A DNA stretch of 64,000 bases. Source: Hansfordia pulvinata. Taxonomy: Eukaryota > Ascomycota > Sordariomycetes > Xylariales. This document shows positions 47,859-60,199 of the stretch, one piece after another (within the stretch, counting starts at the first letter, position 1; each line of letters opens with the position of its first letter). The notes under the pieces are model-generated. The model saw nothing but the letters and a program-made list of their open reading frames with translations, had not been told where the DNA came from and made no database searches. The position numbers and the translations under genes were made by a program. The DNA lies in assembly GCA_006538405.1 (NCBI GenBank), contig BJKQ01000004.1, positions 1,426,001 through 1,490,000 of the forward strand, read 5' to 3'.

Positions 47859-50800
47859 ATGGCCATCACCTGGACGTACCGCAAGCTCAAGCAAGCCCTG
47901 GGCTCCAGCCTCCACGATGACTCCGACCCGGACAAGGACCGGGCAGAAGGGCAAGCCCAGCTCCGGCCCTGCGAGCACGCCCCAGACGACGCCCGGTCGT
48001 CCCCGGGCTTCGTCATGAGTGGGCCGCAGCCACCCAACAGCAGCAGCATCACGACGACGACGACCACCACCACCGGCGACGGAGGCAAATGCGGCCGGTG
48101 CCAGCAGGAGAAGCGGGCGAGGCGGATCTACCGGACCAAGCTGATCGTCGGATGCTTCCTCCCTTTCGCCCTGCAGGCCCTCGACACCACCATGTGAGCC
48201 ATCGCCATCGCCCTGACCAATGACCATGATCAGCATCATCATCCTCGCGCCCCTTTCCCTCCTCGGGAGCTGTCTGTCCCGGACTACTAACTCGGTGAAA
48301 TCCCCAGAATCGCCAGTGCTCTCCCCTGGATCGCCGCCGACTTTGGTAAGAGAAGAGAGACTGACTCACTTGCCTCATCACTCGAAACCCCCTCCCACCC
48401 CCGCGCCCCCAGGCTTCCTCGGCTGCTGACAAAAGGACCAACCAAACCCCAGACATGATCTCGCAGCAGAACTGGATCGTGTCGGCCTTCAACCTGACCT
48501 CGGCGGGCTTCATCCCCTTCTGGGCGCAGGCGTGCGACGTCTTCGGCCGCCACTGGTCCCTGCAGGCGGCCCAGCTGGTCATGCTGGCGGGCAGCGCCGT
48601 CTGCACGGCCTGCCCGGCCGACAGGGGGCTGTTCGGCCTCCTGGTCTTCGGCCGGGCCCTCCAGGGCTGCGGGTGCGCAGGGCTGGCCGTCGTCGTCCGC
48701 GTCGCCCTGTCGGACCGCGTCTCCCTGCGCGAGAACGCCCGGAACTGGACCCTCTTCGCCCTGCTCAGCGGCGTCTCCTACGGCTGCGGGCCCGTCATCG
48801 GAGGGTACCTGACCGCCGCCGCCCACTGGCGCTGGTGCTTCGCCATCAACCTGCCCGTGTGCGCCGCCGGGGTCGCCGTCGTCTTCCTGCTTCTGCGCCG
48901 CGAGCTGCTCGGGCCCCAGCCGCTTCCCGGAGTCGACGACGACGATGATGATAATGATGATGATGATGATGGCGAGGGGCACGGCGACAGGGCCCAGATG
49001 ACCACCACCAACGCCACCACGACAGGCAGACACGCCACCACGACAGGCAGACACGCCACTTCAGAGGGCCGCCGCCGCCGCCGCCGCCGCGGGGGAAAGC
49101 GCTTCCTCGCCCGCCTGGCCACCGTCGACGGCGCGGGCCAGGTCTTGTTCCTGCTCGGCTTCGGCCTGCTGATCCTCGCCTTCACGTGGGCCGGCGCCAC
49201 CTACGACTGGTCCCACCCGGCCGTCCTGGTCCCGCTGGTCGTCGGCGCCGCCACCGCCGCCGCTTGGCTGGCCTGGGAGAGGTTTGTCATGGGGGGAGGA
49301 GGTGGAGGAGGAGGAGGAGAAGCAGGAGAGTCAGCAGAAGTTGACGGCGAGATGGGCGGCAGCAGCAGCAGGAGGAGGATGACGGTCAGCTCGCTCGCCT
49401 ATAGGCTGCGCCTGCAGAAGCCCATGTTCCCCTGGAAGCTGTTCCGGGAGCGCGACATTGGGCTGCTGTTCTACATCAATTTTGCCACGGGCATGGCCAT
49501 GTACAGTGTAGGTGTGATTGGAGATGCATCTTTTTTTCTCCCTCTCTTTTTTTTTTCTTCTTTTCTTTTTCTTTTTCCTCTCTTCTTCTTTTCCTCTCTC
49601 TTTGTCCAGGTTTCTTCTCTGGGGTAGAACCACCGCTGACTCACTCTTCGTGTCCTCGAGACAGGTCCTCTACTTCTCCGAACTCTACTTCATTCTGGTA
49701 TCGGTAAGTCATCCCCCCAATCCTTAGGTACCATGCGTTACCTACCCGGGACCCCGTAAGAGCTCATCATCATCACCCCAACAACTCACTGGCTGACACG
49801 ACCTCCACCACCAGGGCAACGATGCCAGCAAGGCGGGAGTTCAGCTGCTCAAATACGTCCCCGGGCTCGGCGGTGAGTTTTCCTCTGTTCCGGCCCATCA
49901 CCTATCCCCCCCCCCCCCCCCCCGTGCCTGGACCTCTGACTGACTGACCATCTCCCGCTTCACCCACCCCCCAGGCGGCGCGTACTTCTCCATGCTGCTG
50001 TGCAACCTCTGGCCGCGCAAGACCTTCTACCCGCTCCTCGCCGGCTCGCTGGTCGAGGCCGTCGGCATCGGCATGCTGGCGCACGCCATGCACCGCGGCA
50101 GCGAGCCCGTCGTCTTCGGCATGATCGCCCTGACGGGAGTCGGCACCGGCCTGCGCATGATGCCGGGCAGCCTGCACGCCATCGCCCTCTTCCCCGGCGA
50201 CATCGCCGCCGTCGTCGCCCTCATGGCCGTCGCCCTGCCCTTCGGCGGCACCGTCGGCCTGACCATCATGTACACCGTCTTCAACAACGCCGCCGGGCCC
50301 GCGGCCCACGTGTCGTCGTCGTCCGGCGGCGGCGGAGGCGGAGGCGGAGGAGGTATTGGGGCCATGGCGGACCTGACGGACGAGGCGAGGCTGGCGCTGG
50401 CTGAGGGTGCTCGGGTGAGTCCCTTCCTTGTCTTTGAAACCACCTTCTTTTCCCCCCTTTGGTGATTGTCGCTCTCCTGCTTTTGATCTCACTGTCCTCC
50501 ACCTCTGGGAGAAACAAGAGATAATGACTGCAGTAGCCTCGCGATGGAAAATCAGACTACTGACGCAAAGCAGAACGGGACGGTCTGGGCGTTTGTGGCA
50601 TTGGTGCCGTTCATGGTCCTGGTAAGTCAAACTCAACCTCCATACTTTTGCACACTCGGACCAAACGAGCTGACTCCCCCCCTCCCCCTTTTCTTCCCGT
50701 AGTGCATCGTCGCAGCCATGGGCCTCGGCAACGTGACCATCTCCAACAAGCCCACGGGCGGCGACAAGGCCGGCGCGGACGAGAGCCTCGGCTCCGAGGT

Positions 50801-50903
50801 CTCGAGGCGCATCTACCTGCTGGAGCTGTTTGGCCGCAAGAAGAAGAAGAAGGCCCGCGGCGAGGCAGGGAACGGAGATGGGTACGAGGGGATTCCGTTG
50901 TGA
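47859..50903 (+). CDS. MFS drug/H+ antiporter-type transporter, about 14 TM
   Basis: Eight exons: 47859..48193, 48308..48345, 48453..49507, 49665..49703, 49815..49872, 49975..50414, 50574..50621 and 50703..50903, giving 737 residues. Every junction keeps frame. The cytosolic N-terminus of about 90 residues contains CGRCQQEKRARRIYR. TM1 reads FLPFALQALDTT followed by IIASALPWIAADF. The MFS loop 2-3 signature is AQACDVFGRHW. Motif C-like sequence is GVSYGCGPVIGGYL, as in proton antiporters, and the membrane exit is WRWCFAINLP. Two cytosolic loops are expanded: one with an acidic run (DDDDDD...) followed by a tandem TTTGRHA repeat and poly-Arg, the other with poly-Gly. The C-terminus is lysine-rich. 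The fold is the DHA14-like fungal family, plasma or vacuolar membrane. The substrate is unknown, and no toxin or metabolite cluster surrounds it. One intron carries an 18-C run. Confidence 0.88.
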
Positions 50904-51273
50904 TGATTTTCTTCTCTTGCCTCTCCAGCTTTGACTCCTGGATAGCTGCCGGCCGGAGGGTGCTGAGAAACAAAAGGTGATTATATCCCGGCCATGATGG
51001 TCATAGTATTTGCTACAATGTACCATACAGCTTGTTCTTATATCAACAACAATGTCACTTGAGATTCGCACATGAAGAGCACGCGTAATGTCCTCCCATT
51101 CATGAACTCGAAGAAAAGGGTTGAGAAAAAAGGAAGAGCCCCTGTTGGTCAACTCAGGCACACAAGACCACACCTAAGCCAGCAATTCAACAACACCTTA
51201 GGTACGCCTTACACAACCTCCCACCTCCTGACCAGCTGACAAACTCTCCACCCCCCCCTCCCTCCATCCCATC
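50904..51273. other. Short convergent 3' intergenic region
   Basis: These 370 bp lie between two gene 3' ends. I see no gene. Confidence 0.5.
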
Positions 51274-51430
51274 TCAGTGCATCTCGTGGAACTCGCCGTG
51301 ATGGTGCGCGTTGTAGTCGACCTGCCCGACGACGTTGCCGCCCGCCTCGTGCACGCTGCCTCTGCTGTCGTGGCTGTTAGCAAGAGCGCCACCGCTCCCG
51401 CCGGGATTGGCGTCGTGGCTGTACACCGGC

Positions 51431-51471
<41 letters not shown>

Positions 51472-51993
51472 ATGGCCCTGCACGGCCGACTGGCGCCACG
51501 GGTCTCCCCCGTGGTGGGGGCCCTGGCCGTAGACGGGCGGCGGCGGGCTGTTGTTTGCGGTGCTGATGCCACTGACCCTGTTGTCCCCTCCGGCGCTGCC
51601 ACCTCCCGGCGAAATCCCGTGCGGGTGGTAGCCTCCTCCTCCTCCTCCTCCGCCGCCGCTGCCGTTCGCGGCCGACTCCGGGTGGAAGCGGCTCGCGGCC
51701 GGGCCCTCGTAGATGGCGTGCCCATTCGTCGTCGTCGGCGTCGTCGTTGTCGAGGTCGGCTGCGGCGGGTGGAAGTGACTCGCCATCTGGCCCCGAGAAT
51801 GACGCGCCCGCTCGTCGTCGTTGTTGTCGAGGTCGGCTGCGAGGGGTGGAAGTGGCTCGGCATCTGGCCCGGCTGCGGCGGGTGGAAGTGGCTCGGCATC
51901 TGGCCCTGCGCCGGCGGCGGCGGCGGCGGCTGCGGCGGCTTGTAGTCCGCCGGCTGCTGCGGCTGCGCGCCGCCGTACGTGGGCGACGCTGGG

Positions 51994-52024
<31 letters not shown>

Positions 52025-53237
52025 CATTGCTATAGTATGAGCCGCCACCTACGACGACAGGTGGTGCTCCCGGGCCGGCGCCGCCGCCGCCGCCGTTCTG
52101 CTGCATCAGAGGCTGCTGGGGCGCGGCCCCCTCCGTCTTCCTGCTGCGCTCCTTGCGCCGCTGCCGCACCAGGAAGAAGGCTAGCAACCCGATCAGCGCC
52201 AGCGCGGCCACCCGCCGACGACGCCGCCCACGATGGCGCCGATGTTGGTGCTGCTGCTGCCGGCGCTGCCGGTGCTGTCGTCGTCGGCGCTGTCGGAAGA
52301 TGGTATGTCGCTCGCGCCCGCCCCCGAGCCGCTGATGGTCACGGCGACGCCGGTGAAGCTGCGCCCGTCCGTCTCGCCCTTGTACGTCGTGTAGGCCTGC
52401 TGCGGGGTCGTCGTCCGCGTCGCGTCGCAGTAGTAGTCGACGATGCCGGAGAAGAAGGTCACCGTGCCGCAGTGCGGCGACGCCGTGTTGGTGCTGCGGG
52501 AGGGGAGAGGGGGAGGGGAGCGCGTCTCTACGTTAGCAAGAAGAAGGAGAGAGAAGAGCAAAGAAGGAGGAGAGACGACAAGAAAAAAACCTCGATAAGA
52601 AAAGGGGGCTCAGGAGAGGGAAAGAGCGACCAGCCTGGCCCCTCCCCGCCTCTGAGATTGTACCAAGAAATACACAAGGAAACGAAAAACACCCACTCAC
52701 CACTTCAGGGTCAACGTGTCCAGCCGACAACCACTGTCGCAGTTATTCGAGCCGTAGACGTCCGTGTACGCGGCGCACGCGACGCGGATCCCGCAGTCGT
52801 CCGCCGCGCAGCACCCGACCGCCCCCGCGCCGCCGCTCGTCACGAACGCGCACGTCGCCCCCTGCCCTTTGCAGGTGTACGCGTTGCCTTTGTAGGTTTT
52901 CAGAAGACGTTAGCCTCTGTGTGTGTCCTCTTATGTGTGTGTCCTCTTGTGTGTGTGGCAATGAAAGAAAGAGGCTCTTGTTATGTTGTGGGAGGAAAAA
53001 ACAAAAACCCTCACCTCGAACCCCGCTGACGTAGCCGCACGTGTTGTCGGGCCCGACGAGGACGCTCTGCACGTTCTGCCGCCTGGCCAGCTCGTGCAGC
53101 GCCGGCGGCGCCGTGATGTCCGGCGGCGGCGGCGGCGTTGAGTCCTGAGTCCTCGCTGATGGCGCCGCGCCGAAGGGCACCGCCGCTCGGGCGCCGACGC
53201 CCAGGGCGCCGACGAGCACGGCAGCCAGCCTCGCCAT
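51274..53237 (-). CDS. Single-pass cell-surface protein with Cys-rich ectodomain, two frameshifts
   Basis: Three exons on the minus strand are 53015..53237, 52701..52887 and 51274..52493, giving about 543 residues if both breaks are bridged. A signal peptide lies at about residues 1-20. A Cys-rich ectodomain follows (CGYVSG, YTCKGQGATCAF, GCCAADDCGIRVAC, NNCDSGCRLDTLTLKC, PHCGTVTFFSGIVDYYC). Next come a Ser-rich stalk and a transmembrane helix (IGAIVGGVVGG then AALALIGLLAFFLV) followed by RQRRKERSRK. The cytosolic tail is long and rich in Pro, Gln, Gly and Asn, with tandem GQMPSHFHP repeats, an Asn run and a Gln run. The layout matches fungal wall or surface sensors with a SKG6/Mid2-like membrane segment; a sensor role is inferred. 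The frame breaks at the CCC run 52211-52213, just inside the membrane helix, and at the CCCC run 51791-51794 in the tail repeats. Each lacks one base. Confidence 0.75.
51791..51794 (-). other. Apparent 1-base deletion in the tail of the surface protein
   Basis: The repeat SHFHPSQPTSTTTT continues out of frame. The next repeat copy (GQMASHFHPPQPTSTTTT) appears in the neighbouring frame after a run of four G on the coding strand. Five G would keep the frame. Confidence 0.7.
52211..52213 (-). other. Apparent 1-base deletion in the membrane helix of the surface protein
   Basis: IGAIVGGVVGG is followed by WPRWR-stop in its frame, while the neighbouring frame continues AALALIGLLAFFLV. A fourth G on the coding strand gives the uninterrupted Val-Ala-Ala-Leu helix. 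Confidence 0.75.
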
Positions 53238-54272
53238 TGCGGGAGGGCTGCTGTTTCCTTTTCCCTCCTTGACGTGACGCGCGAGGTCAAGTCTTCTCTC
53301 TCCGGTGAACGGGCTGTGTGCCACGGGCGTGGTGATTCCCTGCGTTGAGGTTGACGGGTTTCTCTTTTCGCGTAGATACAAAAAAAAAGAACGAGGATGG
53401 CGGTACACAAGCGAAAAGTTTTCGATATCAAAGGCAGCAAGCGCCCCGGAAACTTTTACGGTGCTACCACCCCTGGAGAGATATAAACGAACGACCTCGG
53501 GCTTGAGAAGAGTCCGGCGCAAACCCCCGTAAGCGCGGGACCCGAGTGCAGTGCCTCACTCAACCCGTGAGGCTCAACAAGGACCCTGGATCCGAGAACA
53601 GAGAACCCCATCTCCCTTCCCTTCCCTTCTCTTCCCCACCCCTTGTCCACCGGAAGGAAGACTGCGGATCCGTGCCCGTGACCGAAGGGCGAATCCGGAG
53701 CCGGCCAGACGACAGATGGGTTGGTAAGGTACGGTACGAGTCGAGGTTAGCTGCCAGAGGTGTCCTCGTACGAGTAGGCTCGCATCAGAGGAGAGTGTCA
53801 CGCGCTGCGTGGGTAACCGCATGATCCAAGGGTCCCCGCGACTAGGGCCCCGTGTGGCTTGCAGGAGCTGAGGCCACTCGCGGCGGCAACTTTGTCCTAA
53901 TCGGCCACGAGGCGCCCGGCGAGGCAGTCTCGCTCTGTCTGTCTGTCTGTCTGTCTGCCTGTCTGTCTCAGCGCGTGCGCGTTCGCGTTCCCAGGGCGGC
54001 GCACTTCTTCTGCGAGCTCGCCTCTGCTCGAACGACCTACTTACCGTAGGTGCACAAGAGACACGACCGTAGTCTAGGCATATTCGCACGAGGTTCAAAT
54101 GGCTCTCGTTGGTGACCCTCTATCCGTCGACACGCGCTTCCGCCCAGATACTCGCAGATGTTCGGGGGCCGTCGCCCAGAAAGTCAGTCTGGCGGGCACG
54201 GACGTGCAAAAAGAGAAAGAAAAAGAAGAAAAAAGGAGACTCTTGATCGCCGTTCCTTGCTCCTTCGGTCCG

Positions 54273-54275
<3 letters not shown>

Positions 54276-54309
<34 letters not shown>
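54276..54309. repeat. CT microsatellite
   Basis: About 17 CT units, followed 20 bases later by a CA tract. Confidence 0.9.
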
Positions 54310-54314
<5 letters not shown>

Positions 54315-55121
54315 ATGTCAAAGTCGACACAGACACACACACACACACACAAGCACACACGCCCCACGGCGGAGTCTCCTCCGGCACGTCGGCAATCACC
54401 GATGCTTGCCAAAGCTGCTACAAACAAACCCCCTGCTCCATCACCCACCCCGGTCCAGTCTCCCGTAGACTCGCAGCATGTCGTAGCTCGTGAGAATAGA
54501 AGAAAGAAGAAGGAGAATGCTGCCGCTGCTGCTGCGCCGCAACGACCGCCAGAGCTAGGTCCAAATCGGAAGCATTAAGCGAAATCTCGCATCGCGGGAA
54601 GCAAGGGGGGGGCCCGTGGCAGCGTGCGGGGGTTGTTGGGCAGCTGTCAGCCTGGCAGCGCCAAGCAAGCCGATGAGAGGCTGGTATGAGACGCAAACCC
54701 CGATCCAGCTAGAGGTAGGCGCCGGACACGGCACACCGACAGGGATGGAGTCTGGACTCTTCTCTTCGCACGCTGAGAAACCAGAACCTTCACATATTGC
54801 ATGTTGCGGAAAAACATCAAGGGCCAAGGTGGTTTGCACAAGTTTGGGTAGAAAGAAGCCCTTCCGACGTGGGCGAGGTTTGGACTCCACGGAGGATGGA
54901 GTGATACAAAACTATCGAGAGAGTACGTGGCCCTGTCAAACAGACTCAAATGTAGTTCCTGGCTGCCTGCAAAATGAATAAACCAAAGACCGAAATTCAG
55001 GTCCGCAATTAGAAGAAGGAAGATCCTCCAGCAGCATCAGAAGCGTATTAGAGAGAAGGTGTATGCGAAGTCGAGTCGCTGGGCAAAAGGGCTGGCTGGA
55101 AGCAAGATGAATGTTTGGAAT

Positions 55122-55165
55122 AGAAGAAGAAGAAGAAGAAGAAGAAGAAGGAGGAGGAGGAGGAG
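55122..55165. repeat. GAA/GGA triplet tract
   Basis: About nine GAA units run directly into five GGA units. Confidence 0.9.
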
Positions 55166-55478
55166 AACAAAAACAAGAAGGGCTGGGCCATTACCCCAGT
55201 GTGGGCTGCTAATAATAATAATGACAATAGTCCTGAGCCATGCGATATTGCAAACGATCTCTCCCACTTGACGTGGTATATACTCATGAAAATAGGTATG
55301 TAGAAGGCATTAAGCGTGGGTGGTGTCTCGTGCGTCATTAATGTGTGTTGTGTCGTGTTGTGTCGTGTCTGCTCGTGTCGTTTCACGTCGCGGAAGAAGA
55401 ACATTACTGATGAAAGATGGACGGACCATGGCAGCGTATGCCCGTCCTCTGTCGAGCGGAGGAGCACCCCTTTCCCTC

Positions 55479-56294
55479 TCAGCGGGCGTTCTCCTTCAGG
55501 GGGTCCCGGCAAAACCCGCATTGCGGCTTGCCGTTGATGAAGACAATGTTTTCGCGCACCTCGATGAGGAACTTCTTGTCGGCTGGATGCTTAACCACGT
55601 CGATGGGCCCGCCGATGAGGACCTCGGCCCATTTCCGGATCGTCTCGATGGCATTGTTGGATTTCTCCGCAAACTGCTCGTACATCTTCTGCTTCTCTTC
55701 CGGAAGCTGGTCGAACCCGTTGCCCTTCTGTATCAGGGTGTCCGGGTCGGGCACGTAGAGGGTGGCCCTCTTCGGTCCATCGCCCGACTCGACCTTGAAG
55801 TCCTTGTTCGCGCCCAGGGAGAGGTTTCCAAGCCCAAACATGGACAAGATGGACAGGCTCATCTTGTAGCGGTTGGACTCGGGCACGTCACTCTTGACTG
55901 TCTGGTCTCTGGAGGCCCCCTCCGGCGTGCCCAGGAGCAGGTTGACCTTGCAGCCGGCGCCTGTGTCGGTAGAAGCAGCATCGCGGCGCGCGGCCTCGGG
56001 GCTGTCCCTCTTGGAAAGAAGGCCACGGACCTCGTCCAAGCACGTCTCTTCCCGGGCTTCAATCTTCGAAGCCCGCGGACCCGGGGCGGAAGCCTCTCTG
56101 TCTACGGCACTGCATGGGGGTTAGCGACATGCAAGACAGGCCGGCTGTGATACGTCCCACACCGAAAACTTTGACGAGTGGCGAGGGACGGCGTGGAAGC
56201 TGTCAGTAGTGTGGACTTACATGGGCGCGCCGAGGATGGTAGAGGCGAAGAGAACATGAAGAAGGATGGCGAAGAATGATTTCTTGTAGAACAT
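55479..56294 (-). CDS. Secreted protein with four cysteines, function unknown
   Basis: Two exons on the minus strand are 56221..56294 and 55479..56109, giving 234 residues. The intron is GT-AG with a CTAAC branch point and splits an Ile codon. The product begins MFYKKSFFAILLHVLFASTILGAPI, a clear signal peptide with likely cleavage near residue 23. The rest is soluble and charged, with four Cys (EETCLDE, GAGCKV and a C-terminal QCGFC) that could make two disulfides. Ordered patches are RYKMSLSILSMFGLGNLSLG and KFLIEVRENIVFINGKPQCGFC. I recognise no enzyme motif. Size, secretion and Cys content are compatible with a secreted effector-like or wall-associated protein, but this is inference. The start is the only ATG in frame with the hydrophobic leader. 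Confidence 0.7.
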
Positions 56295-59144
56295 GACGGT
56301 GGAAGAAGAGCCTGGGCACTGACCTCAGAGTGCTGGTCCCGATGGTAGAGTGGCTTGAGCACACGGGAGAGCAAGCATGAACCGCAAACAGAGCGGACGC
56401 ACTTCTTTATCCAAGCATGGCGGCGACCAGCCCGAGCTGATGACGGCGCCGGAACCATCGTCACCATGGGAAAGGAGAGCGGGCAGTAGCGGAAATCGCC
56501 ACCTCGGTGATACGAATTGCCTGGCGTATCTGCGCCCCAGGGTTCAGCGCGATGGCCCACCCCGGTCTCCGCGCCCAAGCCGTGAGGAGGGGTCCGAATT
56601 CGCCTTGATGAAAATCTCTACCCAGACCTGCATGCGCCTGGAGCTTACTCGTACGGCCTCATCCTGGTCTTCTGCGCCTACGTGGAGAGGAAGAAGCCGA
56701 TTGCGACATGTGAGCCATAGGCCCCCGGCGATGGGGTCATGGCCGCCCCCGATGCTACGCCGAGAACAGCGTGAATTCTGGGAAAACTGACGACAGACAG
56801 ACAGACACACACACACACATAAACACACACACACACACACACACACATTGGACTCACCAGGCGGATGACGCGGCAAATTGGCCTGACCCGAGACAAAGCG
56901 AAATGCTGGGCGTCTTGCTGACAGCCTTGCGCAAGAGGGGACGTGGAAAGCGCGCAAATCCTTGCCTTTGCACGTCATGCAGGCAAAAGCTTAGGCAGCG
57001 CAGAGCGAGGGTGTGGATGTGCCTGAGAGGTGTATACATGTACGACTAGTGGTGCCCGTCTGGTAAGCCCAGGCTCTCTTCATCAGTCGCGCTCTGACCG
57101 GCTGTGGTGCGATGGGTGGACAGACAGCCATGCCATGCCATGCCACGCCCTTGTTCTTAGCGGTGCTTGCTTGCTTGCTGGGATGGCGACATCTTGGTCT
57201 GGTGGTCGCCGCCCAGGCGCACGGGCGGTTGCTGGCTCGGACGGAGAGACGACGACGAAGAAGAAGAAGAAGAAGAAGCGCCACGGTGGACTAGGGTAGC
57301 TCGTAAAGGGGTTCGGGCGTGGAGACGAGTCAGGTTTTCTCCAGAGAAGATAAGGGTGCGTCCGATATCCGGGCGTTGGCGAAGGCGAGAACGGCCATCG
57401 GGATGGCGATGGTGGCACGAGGCTGGGGTGACGTGGGCCGCGACGGGCCAGATTCCCAAAGTCGTACAAGCCGCGGTGGGTGACAGGGCGGCCAATGTGG
57501 GTGCATCGCGTGGCTCGGCAGTGCGCTGGAGGCGGAAGCGCAGAGGAGAAGAGGGCCCGGCAGAGGAGGAGGCGGCAGAGGAGTCGAGAGCTTCGTGAGC
57601 CCACAGAAGCAGAAGTGAGCACGGAATGGATTGAGTAACAGGGTCGCCACTGGCGTCGGCCGGCACCCAATGTTCCCCAGGTTCGGTGTCAAGCGGCCGA
57701 TAGGCCCAGAGCTGGGCGCCTGCTCCACTGGCGGGCTGCTACTGAACATGGTGTACGAGTACCTTACTGGACGTCCTCGCTGGAGATCCGGGTTTAAGGG
57801 CACGGGGAGTTACGGGCTGGTATTGGTGGATGGGTCAGCGATGAAGCCCCGAAGCCCTAAAGTCCACCCCCGCCCGGCCGCGGAAGGAACGGATGGGCGT
57901 TACGGGCTGGTGTACGAGCACTGCAGTTGCTCACTCGCTGTCGTATTGGACCCGCCCAGTCGCAGTCATCGTCCTCTACGCCTGAGATGCTGGATCCACT
58001 GGACCGCTCATCATCACATGCAGGTACCCCCTCCAGCTAAAAGCTCCAGTCAAGGCAGGCACCTGCAGCGCCCAGGGCTCCAGCTCCAGCCCCTTCAGGC
58101 CTCCAGCGATTGAACCTACGGGCAGCCCAGCCAGGGCGTGAAGGCCCCAAAGCCACCGGGTAGAGTTCCAATGCAACCCGCCCCCCCAATCCCTGGAAGC
58201 AGCCCCCAGGGTCCCGGCCCGGTTCACTGGAAGACACCGCCCCCTTCCCCCAGACAGCCCTGTAAGAAGGCCCCCGAGCCCTCCAGAATGGGGACTGAAG
58301 GCGTCCAGTGCTCCCCCGCCCCAGTGCAGGCTCGGGCTCGGTCCCGGCAGGCGACACTGCCCTGGAGGTGTACATGGATCCATCCATGCGTTGGTTGTAG
58401 CTGCCCGCTCAGCTGGAGCGCTCCAGGGCTGTCGGGGGGAACCGGCGGGAACTTCGATTGGATGACAGGAACCTTGCAGCCGGCGCTGCCATTCGCCATC
58501 GTCAACGGGGGCCTCGTGGAGACCTCGCCTCAACCTCGCCTCCTTTTGCATGCGCCATCTCCCGTTGTCGGGCTCGCCTTTGCTGCCAAGGCTCTTGTGC
58601 GAGATCCGACCCATTGCGCGTGCCTGCGTGCCTGCGTGCCTGCTAGCCCGCTTGCTCGTCTGCTTGCTCACCTGCATGCTTCTTCGCCCTGTTCATCGTA
58701 CCCGCACGCGCCCCTGCTCAACCAGGGCCCGGCAACACAACCGGCGGAGCAGAGGAGAGAGGACAACGAGGAGAACAGAGGGGAGGGGGACTTGAGAAGA
58801 GAGACACCGCCAGAAGAGGGTCGTTGACAGGACAGAGACCACGCATACGAGCACACCCCCGGCGGCACGAGCAGCCTACATACGGTACACGTAGGTAGGC
58901 AAGGTCGTTAGCCCGCAATCAAGGTGGGAGGAGACGAGGCGACACGGGAGAAAAACCAGACACCAAGCTCGACCTCGCCACCCGCGCCAGCTACCCATAC
59001 CCACCAAGACCCCGACGCCAACGCCAACGCCGACGCCGACGACGCGACTCGTCGTCCCGGCCGTGGCGATCTCGATATCTCCAGATCCCCACGTAGAGGC
59101 GGCCGGCACCACGATGATGCGCTGATACCTCTCCGCACAGTGGC
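56295..59144. other. Divergent intergenic region between the secreted-protein and rad57 genes
   Basis: No supportable gene in 2.85 kb. A CA microsatellite occupies 56804-56847 and an AAG tract lies at 57256-57280. Octamer copies are at 56646 and 57754. The open frame of 233 residues on the minus strand near 58 kb is Gly/Ser-rich, has frame-mates on the other strand and resembles no family. Confidence 0.5.
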
Positions 59145-60157
59145 ATGACCGACCTCACTCGCATCTTGCCGGACTTCCCGGTCGATGCCTACCCACGCCT
59201 GCTGCCCACCGTCGAGAGGCACGGCCTGACCACGTGCGACCTGCTGACCCTCGACGTCCCCGAGATAGGCAAGCGGACCCAGCTGCCTTTGCTCGAGCTC
59301 AAGCGCCTGTGCGCCGCCGTCCTCAACGCCCTCCATCGCGATCTCGGCGTCGCGGACGGGCCTCGAAACCCGCCTGCACACGCCCCTCACCCTCACCCTC
59401 ACCCTCACCCGCATCCGCAACAGCATCCACCGCCACCCCCGGTTGCCGTGGGTCGGTCCTCGACGCCCTCGGCCCTGAGGCAGACGGGCTTCTCGCTCCT
59501 CGCCCGCCAGAGCGGCCTCATCAGCACCCTCGATGCCCAGCTTGACGCTGCCCTGGGCGGCGGCCTGCCTACAGGCTACGTGACTGAGATCACCGGCGAG
59601 AGTGGCGCCGGCAAGACGCAGTTCCTCCTGACCCTGCTGCTGGCATGCCAGCTGCCGCCCCCTCACGGTCTGGGGAGGCCTGCCCTCTACATCTCGACGG
59701 AGGCGCCGCTGTCGACCAAGCGCCTTGCCCAGATACTGGCCGGCAACCCCACCATCCAGTCATACGAGGAGCCCGAGAGGCCCTCTCTGGACCGCATCGT
59801 CAGCACCGTCACCCCGGACCTCGAGTCCCAGGACCACATCCTGTCTTTTCAGGTCCCGGTCGAAGTCGAGCGGCGCAACGTGGGGCTTGTGGTTCTCGAC
59901 AGCGTCGCGGCCAACTACAGAGTCGAGTTTGAGCGCGGCGGCACCGGCCCTAACCTGGCTGCCCGCGGCGCCGAGCTCGTACGGCTCGGCCGTCTCCTGC
60001 AAGAGTTGGCCCGCAGGCACAATCTCGCCGTGGTCGTGTCCAACCAGGTGGCCGACCGCTTCGCGCCGACGACGCCTGCAGGATTCGCACCCAGGAGCAG
60101 CCTATCCTCGGTCCTCCGGCCGTCGCAGCAGACCACCGTTCTTCCCCCGCGCTTGAC

Positions 60158-60199
<42 letters not shown>

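Larger units (their letters stand above)
53238..55478. other. Intergenic region upstream of the surface-protein gene
   Basis: No supportable gene in 2.2 kb. It holds a CTGT tetranucleotide array near 53935-53967, a CT microsatellite at 54276-54309, a CA tract at 54330-54351 and a GAA/GGA triplet tract at 55122-55165. An octamer copy lies at 53769. Confidence 0.5.

Noticed and set aside
41663..53237. Secondary-metabolite or catabolic gene cluster
   Set aside because: A transporter next to an acetyltransferase is not enough: no synthase, oxidase or pathway regulator is present.
57976..58677. 233-residue open frame on the minus strand
   Set aside because: Gly/Ser/Leu-rich sequence with equally long frames opposite; no motif or intron support.
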